From: Magnetospirillum sp. UT-4
GTDB lineage: Bacteria > Pseudomonadota > Alphaproteobacteria > Rhodospirillales > Magnetospirillaceae
Direction: 5' to 3'
NCBI RefSeq assembly: GCF_902729435.1
Contig: NZ_CACVCG010000055.1
Coordinates: 1 to 47,901 of the forward strand
DNA: 47,901 nt
Positions 14,775 to 22,261 of this stretch are shown one piece after another (the stretch's first letter is position 1; every line of letters starts with the position of its first letter). The translations under genes were made by a program, and so were the position numbers. The notes beneath the pieces were generated by a model that saw only the letters and a list, made by a program, of their open reading frames with translations, did not search any database and was not told where the DNA came from.

Positions 14775-15180
14775 AGGGCAAGTGAAACACCAGGGCGCCT
14801 CGGCCTCGGCGGAGGTGCTTTTACTGGCCTTGCGCGGGGTGTCGCGCCTGGGCGCCGTCGAGGACTTCGCGGGCACTTCGCGAGGACTTCGCGTTCGGCG
14901 ACATAATAGCCATTATGACGTCTACCTTCGAGCGAGCAGCGACGACCTGGCGCCGGCCGCGCCCGACCTGGCTCGCCTTGATGCGGCCGGGCGATGCCGG
15001 GCGAACGCGGAGCGGGCGACCCCCCCCAATCGCCGAGGCCGGTTGTCTTCCCCCCGGGGAAAAAGGGCCCCGGAATTTCCGGGGGACCTGACCGACCGGA
15101 CACCGGAGCCCCTGGGCACCGGAGAGCGGAGCGGCCTGCCGGCGAACGGCGTTCGCACAGCGGAGCGGGGCCGGTCATGA
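14755..15180 (+). CDS. Doubtful ORF between terminase genes
   Basis: The frame has a good Shine-Dalgarno (GAGGGGG) seven bases before the third of three ATGs at 14755, overlaps the terS-like gene by 20 bases and ends in an ATGA with the large terminase. That favours a real 141-residue protein. Against it, the product is Arg/Pro-rich without hydrophobic core, and the DNA inside carries 11-bp tandem repeats and palindromes that do not follow codon periodicity. It may be a cis-acting packaging or control region that happens to be open. Confidence 0.38.
   Translation: MRPGNSKGQVKHQGASASAEVLLLALRGVSRLGAVEDFAGTSRGLRVRRHNSHYDVYLRASSDDLAPAAPDLARLDAAGRCRANAERATPPNRRGRLSSPRGKRAPEFPGDLTDRTPEPLGTGERSGLPANGVRTAERGRS
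14862..14894. repeat. Three tandem 11-bp repeats GSACTTCGCGN
   Basis: GGACTTCGCGG, GCACTTCGCGA and GGACTTCGCGT follow each other without a gap, one per helical turn. Eleven is not a multiple of three, so this is a DNA-level repeat rather than a protein repeat. Confidence 0.7.
14902..14917. promoter_or_regulatory. CATAAT inverted repeat beside the 11-bp array
   Basis: CATAAT (14902-14907) and ATTATG (14912-14917) form a short inverted repeat, so both strands carry a near-consensus -10 box. No good -35 is seen at the right distance, so an activator bound to the 11-bp repeats might be needed. Confidence 0.4.
15068..15084. repeat. 17-bp perfect palindrome upstream of terL
   Basis: CCCCGGAATTTCCGGGG has 8-bp arms around one base. 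It could be part of a cos/pac site, a protein-binding site or a hairpin. Confidence 0.5.
15142..15156. repeat. 15-bp palindrome copy 4 (before terL)
   Basis: GCGAACGGCGTTCGC lies 20 bases before the large terminase start. Confidence 0.8.
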
Positions 15181-16706
15181 GCGGGCAACGCAAACCCTAC
15201 ATGCCGCCGGGCCCGGTGAGCTCGGCCTTCTACGGCTCCCGCGCCTTCATCGAGTTCGTCCAGGGGCCGCTGGGCTCGGGCAAGTCGACGGTCTGCGGCG
15301 CCAAAGGGGTGCTGGTGACGCAGTGGCAGAACCCGTCGCCGGTCGACCGGGTCAAGCGGGCGAAGATCATGGTGGTGCGCGACACCTACCGGAACCTGGA
15401 AAAGACCACTCTGCCGACCTGGTTCAAGCTGGTGCCGAAGGATGTCGGGCACTTCACCGGCGGATCCGGCGGCGTGCCGGCCGTCCACACCATCCGCTGG
15501 GACTTCCCCGAGGGTGGCCCGGCCCGGGCGGCCGAGATGACGATGGAGTTCGTCGGCGTGGGCGAGCATCGCGCCGAGGACGTGTTCTCCTCATGGGAAG
15601 GCACCGCCGTCTGGATCAACGAGGCCAACCTCGTGCCCGAGGAGGTGATGAACTACGCCCTGCAGCGCCCGGGCCGCTATCCCGGCGCCGACCACGGGCT
15701 GTGCAATTGGTGGGGGGTGTGGGCGGATTTCAACGCCCCCTCGGTGACGAACTGGACCTACCGCTGGATTAGCCGCGGCCAGTCGGGCGGGCTCGAGAAG
15801 CAGCTGCGCGACGCCGGCGTCGACCTCGACGCCCTGCTCAAGACCCACACCAAGGTGTTCGAGTATTTCCGCCAGCCCGGCTGGGGCGAGCCCGGCACCG
15901 AGAACCTGCAGCACCTGCCCGAGAACTACTACGCCCTGCAGGCGGCGATCTTCACCATGAACGGGCAGACCCACTACATCACCACCAAGCTCAAGAACCA
16001 GTTCGGCCCCGACCGTTCGGGCAAGGTGGTGTTCCCCGAATTCGCCGACCATCGCCATGTGGCGCCCGAGGCCCTGGCGCCGATCCCCGACACCGTGCTG
16101 AAGATCGGCGCCGACGCCGGTCTCACCCCCGGCGCCGTCATCACCCAGGAAGACCCGAAGGGGCGCATCCTGGCTCTCGACGAACTGGCGCCGCCGTCCG
16201 GCGAGGTGTGGGGTGCCAAGCGCTTCGGCGAGGAGCTCAACCGGCTGCTGGCCCGCAAGTATCGCGGCTGGCGGTGCGAGGGCTGGTGCGACCCGGCTGC
16301 CGGCGCCCGGTCGTCCACCGATGAGCGCTCGTGGGTCGACGTCATGCGCTCCGTCACCGGCATCGCCTGGCGGCTGGCCCCCACCAACGGCCTGCTGAAG
16401 CGCCTCGAGGCGGTGCGCGCGCCGCTGTCGCGGCTGATCGACGGCGACGTCGCCTTCCTGCTCTCCCCCACCTGCGAGCGGCTGCGCGAAGGTTTCAACA
16501 GCACCTACCGCTTCCGCAAGCTGCAGGGCTCCGAGGAGAACTACACCGAGGAGCCCGAGAAGGGCCCGGCCTCGCACCTCCAGGACGCGTTGCAATACGC
16601 CATGCTCGGCCATGGCCAGCACCTCGAGGCCGAGGGGCGCCGCGGCGCGGCGGCGGGCAACAGCCGCCCGGTGCAGGCCTCCGTCGACTGGGATCCGCTG
16701 GCATGA
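15177..16706 (+). CDS. Terminase large subunit
   Basis: The 509-residue protein has an N-terminal packaging ATPase with Walker A GPLGSGKST at 30-38 and a Walker B-like AVWINEAN near 141-148. The C-terminal nuclease has an IGADAG motif with Asp313 and an acidic end (HLQDALQYAMLG) typical of the family. It cuts concatemers and drives DNA into the procapsid through the portal. ATG 15177 is set by the ATGA overlap and by the position of Walker A. It ends in an ATGA with the next gene. Confidence 0.92.
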   Translation: MSGQRKPYMPPGPVSSAFYGSRAFIEFVQGPLGSGKSTVCGAKGVLVTQWQNPSPVDRVKRAKIMVVRDTYRNLEKTTLPTWFKLVPKDVGHFTGGSGGVPAVHTIRWDFPEGGPARAAEMTMEFVGVGEHRAEDVFSSWEGTAVWINEANLVPEEVMNYALQRPGRYPGADHGLCNWWGVWADFNAPSVTNWTYRWISRGQSGGLEKQLRDAGVDLDALLKTHTKVFEYFRQPGWGEPGTENLQHLPENYYALQAAIFTMNGQTHYITTKLKNQFGPDRSGKVVFPEFADHRHVAPEALAPIPDTVLKIGADAGLTPGAVITQEDPKGRILALDELAPPSGEVWGAKRFGEELNRLLARKYRGWRCEGWCDPAAGARSSTDERSWVDVMRSVTGIAWRLAPTNGLLKRLEAVRAPLSRLIDGDVAFLLSPTCERLREGFNSTYRFRKLQGSEENYTEEPEKGPASHLQDALQYAMLGHGQHLEAEGRRGAAAGNSRPVQASVDWDPLA

Positions 16707-17341
16707 CGCGCTGGCTCATCGTCTTCTGCGACGCCAAGGCCGCCCCAGGAAATGCGCGGCTTTCGCTGCGCGACCATATGATCGAAATCATGTTCCGCCG
16801 CATGCGGCCGGGCTTCGGACATTGCTTCGCCGCCCGGCCCCTTCCCGGCGGCCCGTGGTTGGTCGTCGAGCCGTTGTCGGTCGGGCTCGACGTCCACATC
16901 GCTTCGGCCGACTTCCCCCACTGGTTCGACGGCGAGCTCGCCGCCGGCCGCTTCCGTGCCGTCTGGGCGAACGCCGTTCGCCAGGTCGAGGCCCGCTTCC
17001 TGGGTCTCGGCGTCCTGTCCTGTGTCCGTGTCGTCGAGGCCTTGCTGGGCCGCAAGACGGGTGCCCTCACCCCCTACCAGCTCTACCGCAACCTGACCCG
17101 AGAGGAGGAACCCATGGGTGGTTTCTTTGGCGGCGCTCCCAAGGCGCCGGAACCCGATACCAGCTACATCGACGAACAGCGGGCGAAGAACGCCGAGAAG
17201 GAGGCGCAGCTCGAGCGCGAGAACGACGCCCGCCGCCGGTCCCGCCGCGGCCGCGCCGGCGCCGGCCGCAACCTGCTGCGCTTCGATCCCGAGGCCGGTG
17301 CCCCGGCGTCGACCGGCGACACCGACAAGATCGGCGGTTGA
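16703..17341 (+). CDS. Unknown protein, apparent in-frame fusion of two ORFs
   Basis: The frame gives 212 residues. The first 137 form a compact domain (MTRWLIVFCDAKAAPGNARL ... LTPYQLYRNLTREEE) of unknown function. Residue 138 is a Met at 17114 preceded by AGGAGG at 17103-17108. From there a second protein starts, MGGFFGGAPKAPEPDTSYID, with a charged coiled coil and GAGRNLLRFD, like small proteins found before podovirus portal genes. The two halves are probably translated as one long and one short product, or were separate genes in an ancestor. The 15-bp palindrome lies in frame at 16967. Confidence 0.7.
   Translation: MTRWLIVFCDAKAAPGNARLSLRDHMIEIMFRRMRPGFGHCFAARPLPGGPWLVVEPLSVGLDVHIASADFPHWFDGELAAGRFRAVWANAVRQVEARFLGLGVLSCVRVVEALLGRKTGALTPYQLYRNLTREEEPMGGFFGGAPKAPEPDTSYIDEQRAKNAEKEAQLERENDARRRSRRGRAGAGRNLLRFDPEAGAPASTGDTDKIGG
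16967..16981. repeat. 15-bp palindrome copy 5
   Basis: GCGAACGCCGTTCGC lies within the fused ORF downstream of terL, read in frame as Ala-Asn-Ala-Val-Arg. Confidence 0.8.
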
Positions 17342-17343
17342 CC

Positions 17344-19032
17344 GTGTCCGCCGCCAAGCCCGGCAGCTCCGCTGCCTTTGGACGGTCGGGCGGCTCCGCC
17401 GCCGGGGCCGCCCGGGATCCCGTGTTGCGCCGCTACGACAAGGCCAAGGGCCGGCGCGACGCCTTCAACGCCCTGTTGCAGGACGGCTACGACCTGGCCC
17501 TGCCCGGCGCCGACCCGACCGGCACCCGTCCCGAGGGCGCCAAGTCGGACGTCCAGCTCTACGAGGGCCAGGGCATGCGCTCCGTCACCACCCGGCGGGC
17601 GCGCATGCACAACCAGCTGTTCCCGCCCTTCGACGACGCCATCGTCGAGTTCGAGCTCGAAGGCCTCGACGCCGACGACATCGAGGACGATGCGCTGTTC
17701 GAGAAGGTGCAGGAGCATCTCGCCAAGCAGGCCCGCAAGGCGCAGCGCGCCGTCACCAACTCGAACTTCCATCTCGAGATCCCGCTGGCGCTGGGCGACA
17801 GCCTGGTGAGCACCGGGGCGCTGATGGTCAACCAGGGGCCGTCGCTGCTGCGTCCCCTGGTGTGCGAGGCGGTGCCGATCGCCCAGCTGGTGCCCGAGGA
17901 AGGGACCTTCGGCATCCTCGAGACGGTGTTCCGGCCGCGGTCGGTGCCGTTCCGCGACATCGAGATCCTGTGGGACGACGCCGCGATCCCGGCCGAACTG
18001 GCCGAGAAACACAAGGATGATCCCGACGCCAACGTCGCGGTGCTCGAATGCCAGATCCACGATCCGCGGAAGGAGACCTACCAGTACTTGGTCTACGTGG
18101 CCGAGGGCGAGCGGCGCATCGTCGAGCGCACCTACACCTCGCCGCCGATCATCGCCTTCCGCATGGGCAAGTTCACCGGCGAGGTCCTCGGGCGCGGGCC
18201 GGTGTTGTGGTGCCGGGCCGACCTGAAGACGGCCAACGCGGTCAAGAAGATGCACCTGCAGCATCTCTCGATCGCCGCCGCCGGGATCTGGCAGGCCGAC
18301 GACGATGGGGTGATCAACGTCTCGAACATTCGCCTGGTGCCGGGAACCATCATCCCCAAGGCGGTCGGCTCCCAGGGCCTGCAGCCCCTGCAGTCGCCGG
18401 CCCGCTTCGACGTGTCGCAGATGCACCTCGAAGAGCTGCGCCGGGGCATCAAGGAAACCATCGAAGGGCCGCCGCTCCCCGGCTACGACCAGGACCGCCC
18501 GGTCGCCTACGCCTTCCAGGCGGCGGAACGCAATCGCGCCGAGGTCGAGGTGCCGCAACACCTGCGGCTCTATTTCGAGCTCGACATGCGGTTCTGGCGC
18601 CGGGTCATCGACATCCTGTCGAACCCCGCCATGGCCGGCAGCCCCTACGCCATCGAGCTGTTCGAGCTGGATGGGCGGATGGTCCGGCCGATCCCCAAGA
18701 ACCCCCTGGTGCGCCTGCAGGAGAACCAGAAGGCGCTCCAGGCCATGCAGGCCCTGCTTGAGGTCCTGCAGATCGCGCCGAACGCGGCGCAGCAGCTGGC
18801 GGACACGCCCAAGTTCCTGCGCCGCTACCTGCTGATGCGGGGCTTCCCCGCCGACTGCCTGGTCACCGCCGACAAGCTGCGAGAGCTCCAGCAGCAGGCC
18901 GAGCGCGAGCGGGCCGCGATGATGGCCGGCGCCCAGCAGGGGTTCTCGGCGGCGGCGCAGATCGGCGGCACCCCCGAGGGCCAGGCGGTGGTGCAGACCG
19001 CCGCCAAGGCCATGGGGGGCGCCAATGGCTGA
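17344..19032 (+). CDS. Portal (head-to-tail connector) protein
   Basis: The 562-residue protein matches the T7-type head-tail connector family: an N-terminal YDKAKGRRDAFNALLQDGYD segment, a central region with SLVSTGALMVNQG, and a long helical barrel part (about 440-530). It forms the dodecameric ring through which DNA enters and leaves. GTG 17344 follows the previous stop by two bases and is the first start that precedes the conserved region; no ATG is available there. It overlaps the next gene by eight bases. Confidence 0.88.
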   Translation: MSAAKPGSSAAFGRSGGSAAGAARDPVLRRYDKAKGRRDAFNALLQDGYDLALPGADPTGTRPEGAKSDVQLYEGQGMRSVTTRRARMHNQLFPPFDDAIVEFELEGLDADDIEDDALFEKVQEHLAKQARKAQRAVTNSNFHLEIPLALGDSLVSTGALMVNQGPSLLRPLVCEAVPIAQLVPEEGTFGILETVFRPRSVPFRDIEILWDDAAIPAELAEKHKDDPDANVAVLECQIHDPRKETYQYLVYVAEGERRIVERTYTSPPIIAFRMGKFTGEVLGRGPVLWCRADLKTANAVKKMHLQHLSIAAAGIWQADDDGVINVSNIRLVPGTIIPKAVGSQGLQPLQSPARFDVSQMHLEELRRGIKETIEGPPLPGYDQDRPVAYAFQAAERNRAEVEVPQHLRLYFELDMRFWRRVIDILSNPAMAGSPYAIELFELDGRMVRPIPKNPLVRLQENQKALQAMQALLEVLQIAPNAAQQLADTPKFLRRYLLMRGFPADCLVTADKLRELQQQAERERAAMMAGAQQGFSAAAQIGGTPEGQAVVQTAAKAMGGANG

Positions 19033-19285
19033 CGTCGATCCCTGGCTGTTCCCCGAGGCCGGCGAGACCGCCGAACTCGAGCAGGGCTTCCGCGATCTCG
19101 CCCGGCTGTTCGCCCGGGTGTTCCGCGGCAAGGACGGCAAGGAAGCCCTCGCCTGGATCCGGGGTGTCACCATCGAGAAGGTGACGGGCCCGGGCTACGA
19201 CCAAGCCGCGCTCAAGCATCTCGAAGGCCAGCGTTTCCTGGCCGCGCGCATCATCAAACTGGTTGAGGAAGGACGGAAGGAATGA
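19025..19285 (+). CDS. Bbp19-like small head-region protein
   Basis: The 86-residue product contains LARLFARVFRGKDGKEALAW and LKHLEGQRFLAARIIKLVEE, which resembles Bordetella phage BPP-1 Bbp19 and relatives encoded between portal and scaffold. The function of the family is not established. Coupled by ATGA to the scaffold gene. Confidence 0.7.
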   Translation: MADVDPWLFPEAGETAELEQGFRDLARLFARVFRGKDGKEALAWIRGVTIEKVTGPGYDQAALKHLEGQRFLAARIIKLVEEGRKE

Positions 19286-20094
19286 GCGAAGAAGCCATGG
19301 TTGACCTCGGCGCCGCCGAGGCCCCGAACCCCGCGGCGGCCGATGCGGTCGCCACCCCCACTGCCGCCGCGGCCGCGGCCGGCGATGCCGCCAGCGCCGG
19401 GGCCGCCGCTGCGTCGCCGCGCACCATCGAGGTCGAGGGGCAGCAGTTCGAAGTCCCCGAGCAATACTGGGACGCCAAGGCCAACGCCCCCAACATCGGC
19501 GCCCTGGTCAAGGCCAACCAGGACATGCGCACCAAGCTCGCCGCCCGGGCGCCGGAAGCCTACGACCTGACGGTGCCGGAGGAGTACAAGGCCGCGCTCA
19601 ACCTCGACCCCAAGGATACCCTGGTCGCCGAGGGCCTGGGCATCCTGAAGGAGGGCAACGTCGACCAGGCCACCGCCTCGAAGCTGCTGGCCTGGATGGG
19701 CAAGCGCGAGGCGGCGATGGCGCAAGCCGACGCCGAGGCTGAGGCGGCGGCGGCCGCAGCCAAGACCAAGCTGGTCGAGACCTTGGGTGGCGAGGCGCAG
19801 GTCGCCGACCTCAACAAGTGGCTGACGGCGGTCGCCGGCGGCCAGCCGGTGCGCACCACCATCGAGGGCGCGCTCGCCCTGGCCAAGTGGCGCGCCAGCC
19901 TCGGCGAAAAGGGGGTGCCGTCTGCCCGCGACGTCCCCGGGGCGGCGGCGCCGCTCTCCCAGGAGCAGCTGCGGGCCATCATGGCCGAGCCGGATTACTG
20001 GTCCAACCCGGCCAAGCAGAAGCAGGTCGCCGAAGGCTATGAACGGCTCTTTCCCTCGGGTGGCGCCGACAGCCTCAAGCCCGGGGTGCTGTAG
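19282..20094 (+). CDS. Scaffold-like head assembly protein
   Basis: The 270-residue protein has an Ala-rich disordered N-terminus (about 1-50), a conserved VEGQQFEVPEQYWDAKANAP segment, APEAYDLTVPEEYK at about 92-106, then a long Ala/Lys/Glu coiled coil (about 130-180). This layout is typical of podovirus scaffolding proteins placed between portal and capsid. It would guide procapsid assembly and then leave. The C-terminal LFPSGGADSLKPGVL may contact the capsid. Confidence 0.78.
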   Translation: MSEEAMVDLGAAEAPNPAAADAVATPTAAAAAAGDAASAGAAAASPRTIEVEGQQFEVPEQYWDAKANAPNIGALVKANQDMRTKLAARAPEAYDLTVPEEYKAALNLDPKDTLVAEGLGILKEGNVDQATASKLLAWMGKREAAMAQADAEAEAAAAAAKTKLVETLGGEAQVADLNKWLTAVAGGQPVRTTIEGALALAKWRASLGEKGVPSARDVPGAAAPLSQEQLRAIMAEPDYWSNPAKQKQVAEGYERLFPSGGADSLKPGVL

Positions 20095-20124
20095 GGGCTT
20101 GACAGCCGCCTGAAAGTTTGAAAC

Positions 20125-20151
20125 GAGGCGGATAGCGGCCCTATCCGCCTC
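20125..20151 (+). terminator. Perfect 11-bp hairpin after the scaffold gene
   Basis: GAGGCGGATAG pairs with CTATCCGCCTC across a 5-base loop, 30 bases after the stop. There is no T-tract, so it may attenuate, stabilise or mark a processing site between scaffold and the highly expressed capsid gene rather than terminate. Confidence 0.5.
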
Positions 20152-20213
20152 GCCGGACCCGCCACCCCTCCGCAGGGGGTCAAACCTGCGGCCGCGGCAT
20201 ATCGAGGCATGCG

Positions 20214-20279
20214 ACCCGCGCGTACCTGCCCGCCAGTCCCGGCGTCACGGGACCAGCAAGGGGGTCGGTGCGCGCGGGT
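20214..20279 (+). ncRNA. Candidate structured leader of the capsid gene
   Basis: ACCCGCGCG (20214-20222) pairs with CGCGCGGGT (20271-20279), enclosing a hairpin GTCCCG (20236-20241)/CGGGAC (20248-20253). With the hairpin at 20125 this makes the 229-base gap before the capsid gene highly foldable. A role in mRNA stability or capsid translation is possible. In DNA this GC-rich, some pairing is expected by chance. Confidence 0.35.
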
Positions 20280-20323
20280 TTCCCGTCTCCGGCCCTTCAG
20301 GTCAACCACCCGAGGGCAATGCC

Positions 20324-21142
20324 ATGAGCACCAGTATCATCAACGCCTTCTCCAAGCAGTACGGAGACCAGGTGCATGTCGCCTACCAGCGGCAGGGCAC
20401 CAAGCTGCGCAACACCGTGCGCCAGCGCAACAACGTCAAGGGCGCCATCGCCGTCTTCCAGAAGGTCGGCAAGGGCTCGGCCAGCACCAAGGCCCGCCAC
20501 GGCAAGGTGCCGGTGATGAACGTCGACCACACCCCGGTCGAATGCCAGCTGTACGACTATTACGCCGGCGACTGGGTCGACCGCCTGGACGAGATCAAGG
20601 CCGACGTCGACGAGCAGAAGGTTCTCACCGACGCCGGCGCCTACGCGCTCGGCCGCAAGACCGACGAAATCATCATCGCCGAGCTCGACAAGTCCACCAA
20701 CTACGCGCTGGACGGCACCACCGGCCTGACCAAGGCCAAGGTCCTCGAGGCCATGGAGATGCTCGGCAATGCCGACGTCCCCGACGACGGCCAGCGCACC
20801 GCCGTGGTCGGCTGGTCGCAGTGGGCCGAGCTGCTGCAGATCCCCGAATTCGCCGATGCCGATTTCGTCGGCGACAAGGATTTGCCGTGGAAGGGCACCC
20901 AGGCCAAGAACTGGCTGGGCACCCTGTGGATGCCCCATTCCGGCCTGACCAAGTCGGGCAGCGTCCGCTACTGCTACTGGTACCACAAGACCGCCATCGG
21001 CCACGCCTGCGGCGCCGAGGTGAAGTCGGAAATCACCTACCACGGCGACCGCGCCGCCTGGTTCGTCAACAACATGATGAGCCAGGGCTCGGTCCTGATC
21101 GATCCCACCGGGGTCGTCAGCCTGCGCTGCCTGGAAGCGTAA
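20324..21142 (+). CDS. Major capsid protein
   Basis: The 272-residue protein starts MSTSIINAFSKQYGDQVHVA and contains LRNTVRQRNNVKGAIAVFQK and a long DEIKADVDEQKVLTDAGAYA helix, matching the capsid family of BPP-1-like podoviruses (HK97 fold by family). The length is usual for that group. Position after scaffold and a long leader fits a highly expressed virion gene. Confidence 0.85.
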   Translation: MSTSIINAFSKQYGDQVHVAYQRQGTKLRNTVRQRNNVKGAIAVFQKVGKGSASTKARHGKVPVMNVDHTPVECQLYDYYAGDWVDRLDEIKADVDEQKVLTDAGAYALGRKTDEIIIAELDKSTNYALDGTTGLTKAKVLEAMEMLGNADVPDDGQRTAVVGWSQWAELLQIPEFADADFVGDKDLPWKGTQAKNWLGTLWMPHSGLTKSGSVRYCYWYHKTAIGHACGAEVKSEITYHGDRAAWFVNNMMSQGSVLIDPTGVVSLRCLEA

Positions 21143-21156
21143 GGGAGGGCGGAACG

Positions 21157-21426
21157 ATGGCTTTTCTGATCAAGGATCTTTCCCTCCTCGCCTATGCCAA
21201 CGGCTTCAACCTGTGGCACTACACCACGGCCGACACGGCGGCGACCGTCGACACGGCCGGCTACTTCAACCTCGCCTCCTCCATGGTCCGCGTCGGCGAC
21301 ATCATCATCGCCAACGTGGAGACCGGCGGCACCATGAAGGCCGGCCTGTTCTTCGTCTCCTCCAACGCGGGCGGCGTGGTCGACGTCAACGATCTGACGC
21401 AGATCGGCAGCGCCGACACCGACTAA
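21157..21426 (+). CDS. Small decoration/head-fibre-like protein (89 aa)
   Basis: The product has repeated beta-type segments (DTAATVDTAGYFNLASSMVR, VGDIIIANVETGGTMKAGLF) and no charged tail. AGGGAGGG precedes ATG 21157. Small beta-rich proteins directly after the capsid gene are often capsid decoration proteins; homology is not certain. Confidence 0.68.
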   Translation: MAFLIKDLSLLAYANGFNLWHYTTADTAATVDTAGYFNLASSMVRVGDIIIANVETGGTMKAGLFFVSSNAGGVVDVNDLTQIGSADTD

Positions 21427-21431
21427 GGGCG

Positions 21432-21695
21432 ATGGCCAAGCGTGACAAGTCCCCGGCGGCGAAGGCTGCCGGGGCACCCTCGCCCGATCCGGTGGCGTCC
21501 GCGCCGGATCTGCAGACCCTCACCGGCGGCACCGCTGGCGAAGCCGGCCTCTCGGCCGATCGGCCCGCCTCCGGCGGGACGGATGCCGACCTGCCCGACC
21601 CGGCGAACGCCGTTCGCCGGCCGGTCGTTGCCCGCGTCGGGCGCACCGAGGCGATCCGCCATCGCAACATCACGTTCGTGGGGAGGGCCGGCTGA
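21432..21695 (+). CDS. Hypothetical virion-region protein (87 aa)
   Basis: The product MAKRDKSPAAKAAGAPSPDP... is mostly disordered, with a conserved-looking end (EAIRHRNITFVGRAG). The 15-bp palindrome at 21603 is read in frame as Ala-Asn-Ala-Val-Arg. It overlaps the next gene by one base. Confidence 0.62.
   Translation: MAKRDKSPAAKAAGAPSPDPVASAPDLQTLTGGTAGEAGLSADRPASGGTDADLPDPANAVRRPVVARVGRTEAIRHRNITFVGRAG
21603..21617. repeat. 15-bp palindrome copy 6
   Basis: GCGAACGCCGTTCGC lies in the 87-aa gene after the decoration-like gene. Confidence 0.8.
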
Positions 21696-22261
21696 TGGCC
21701 CTCTCTTCCATCGCCCTCTGCGCCCGCGCCCTGCTCAAGCTCGGCTGCGCCACCATCGCCAGCTTCGATGAAGGCACCGCCGAAAGCGAGGTGGCGGCCA
21801 ACCTCTACCCCAGCACCCGCGATGCCCTGCTGTCCGCCCATCGATGGACCTTCGCCCTTGGGCAGGCGACCTTGCCCCGCCTCTCCGGGGTGCCCGTCGC
21901 CGATTACGACTACGCCTATCAGCTCCCGGCCGATTTCCTGCGGGTCATCTCCGCCGGCGCCGACCGCGGCCGCGGCCTCGACTACCGCCTCATGGAGCGC
22001 CGGCTGCACACCAATGCCGACCAGGTCGTGCTGACCTACATCTTCCGGCCCGACGAAATGGCCTTCCCGCCCTTCTTCGACCAGGTGCTGATCGCGCGCC
22101 TGGCGGCCGAGTTCTGCATCCCGCTCACCGAAAGCCCGACCCGGGCCGAGGCGCTCTACCGCATCGCCAACGACGAGTTCGCCCGCGCCAAGGGCATCGA
22201 CGGCCAGCAGCAGCCACCGGCCGCCATTGAAGAGTTCCCCCTGCTGGAGGCGCGCAACTGA
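21695..22261 (+). CDS. Tail tubular protein A-like adaptor (T7 gp11-like)
   Basis: The 188-residue protein carries the family pattern ALCARALLKLGCATIASFDE, EVAANLYPSTRDALLSAHRW, YAYQLPADFLRVISA and a C-terminal Arg/Lys/Asp helix. This adaptor links the portal to the short tail nozzle in podoviruses. Length is normal for the family. It overlaps the nozzle gene by one base (TGATGG). Confidence 0.87.
   Translation: MALSSIALCARALLKLGCATIASFDEGTAESEVAANLYPSTRDALLSAHRWTFALGQATLPRLSGVPVADYDYAYQLPADFLRVISAGADRGRGLDYRLMERRLHTNADQVVLTYIFRPDEMAFPPFFDQVLIARLAAEFCIPLTESPTRAEALYRIANDEFARAKGIDGQQQPPAAIEEFPLLEARN

Noticed and set aside
17164-19173. 669-codon minus-strand frame opposite the portal gene
   Set aside because: Shadow of a well-supported portal gene; composition is that of an antisense GC-rich frame.
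20099-20104. Exact TTGACA box after the scaffold gene
   Set aside because: No acceptable -10 box lies 16-18 bases downstream; it overlaps the approach to a hairpin.
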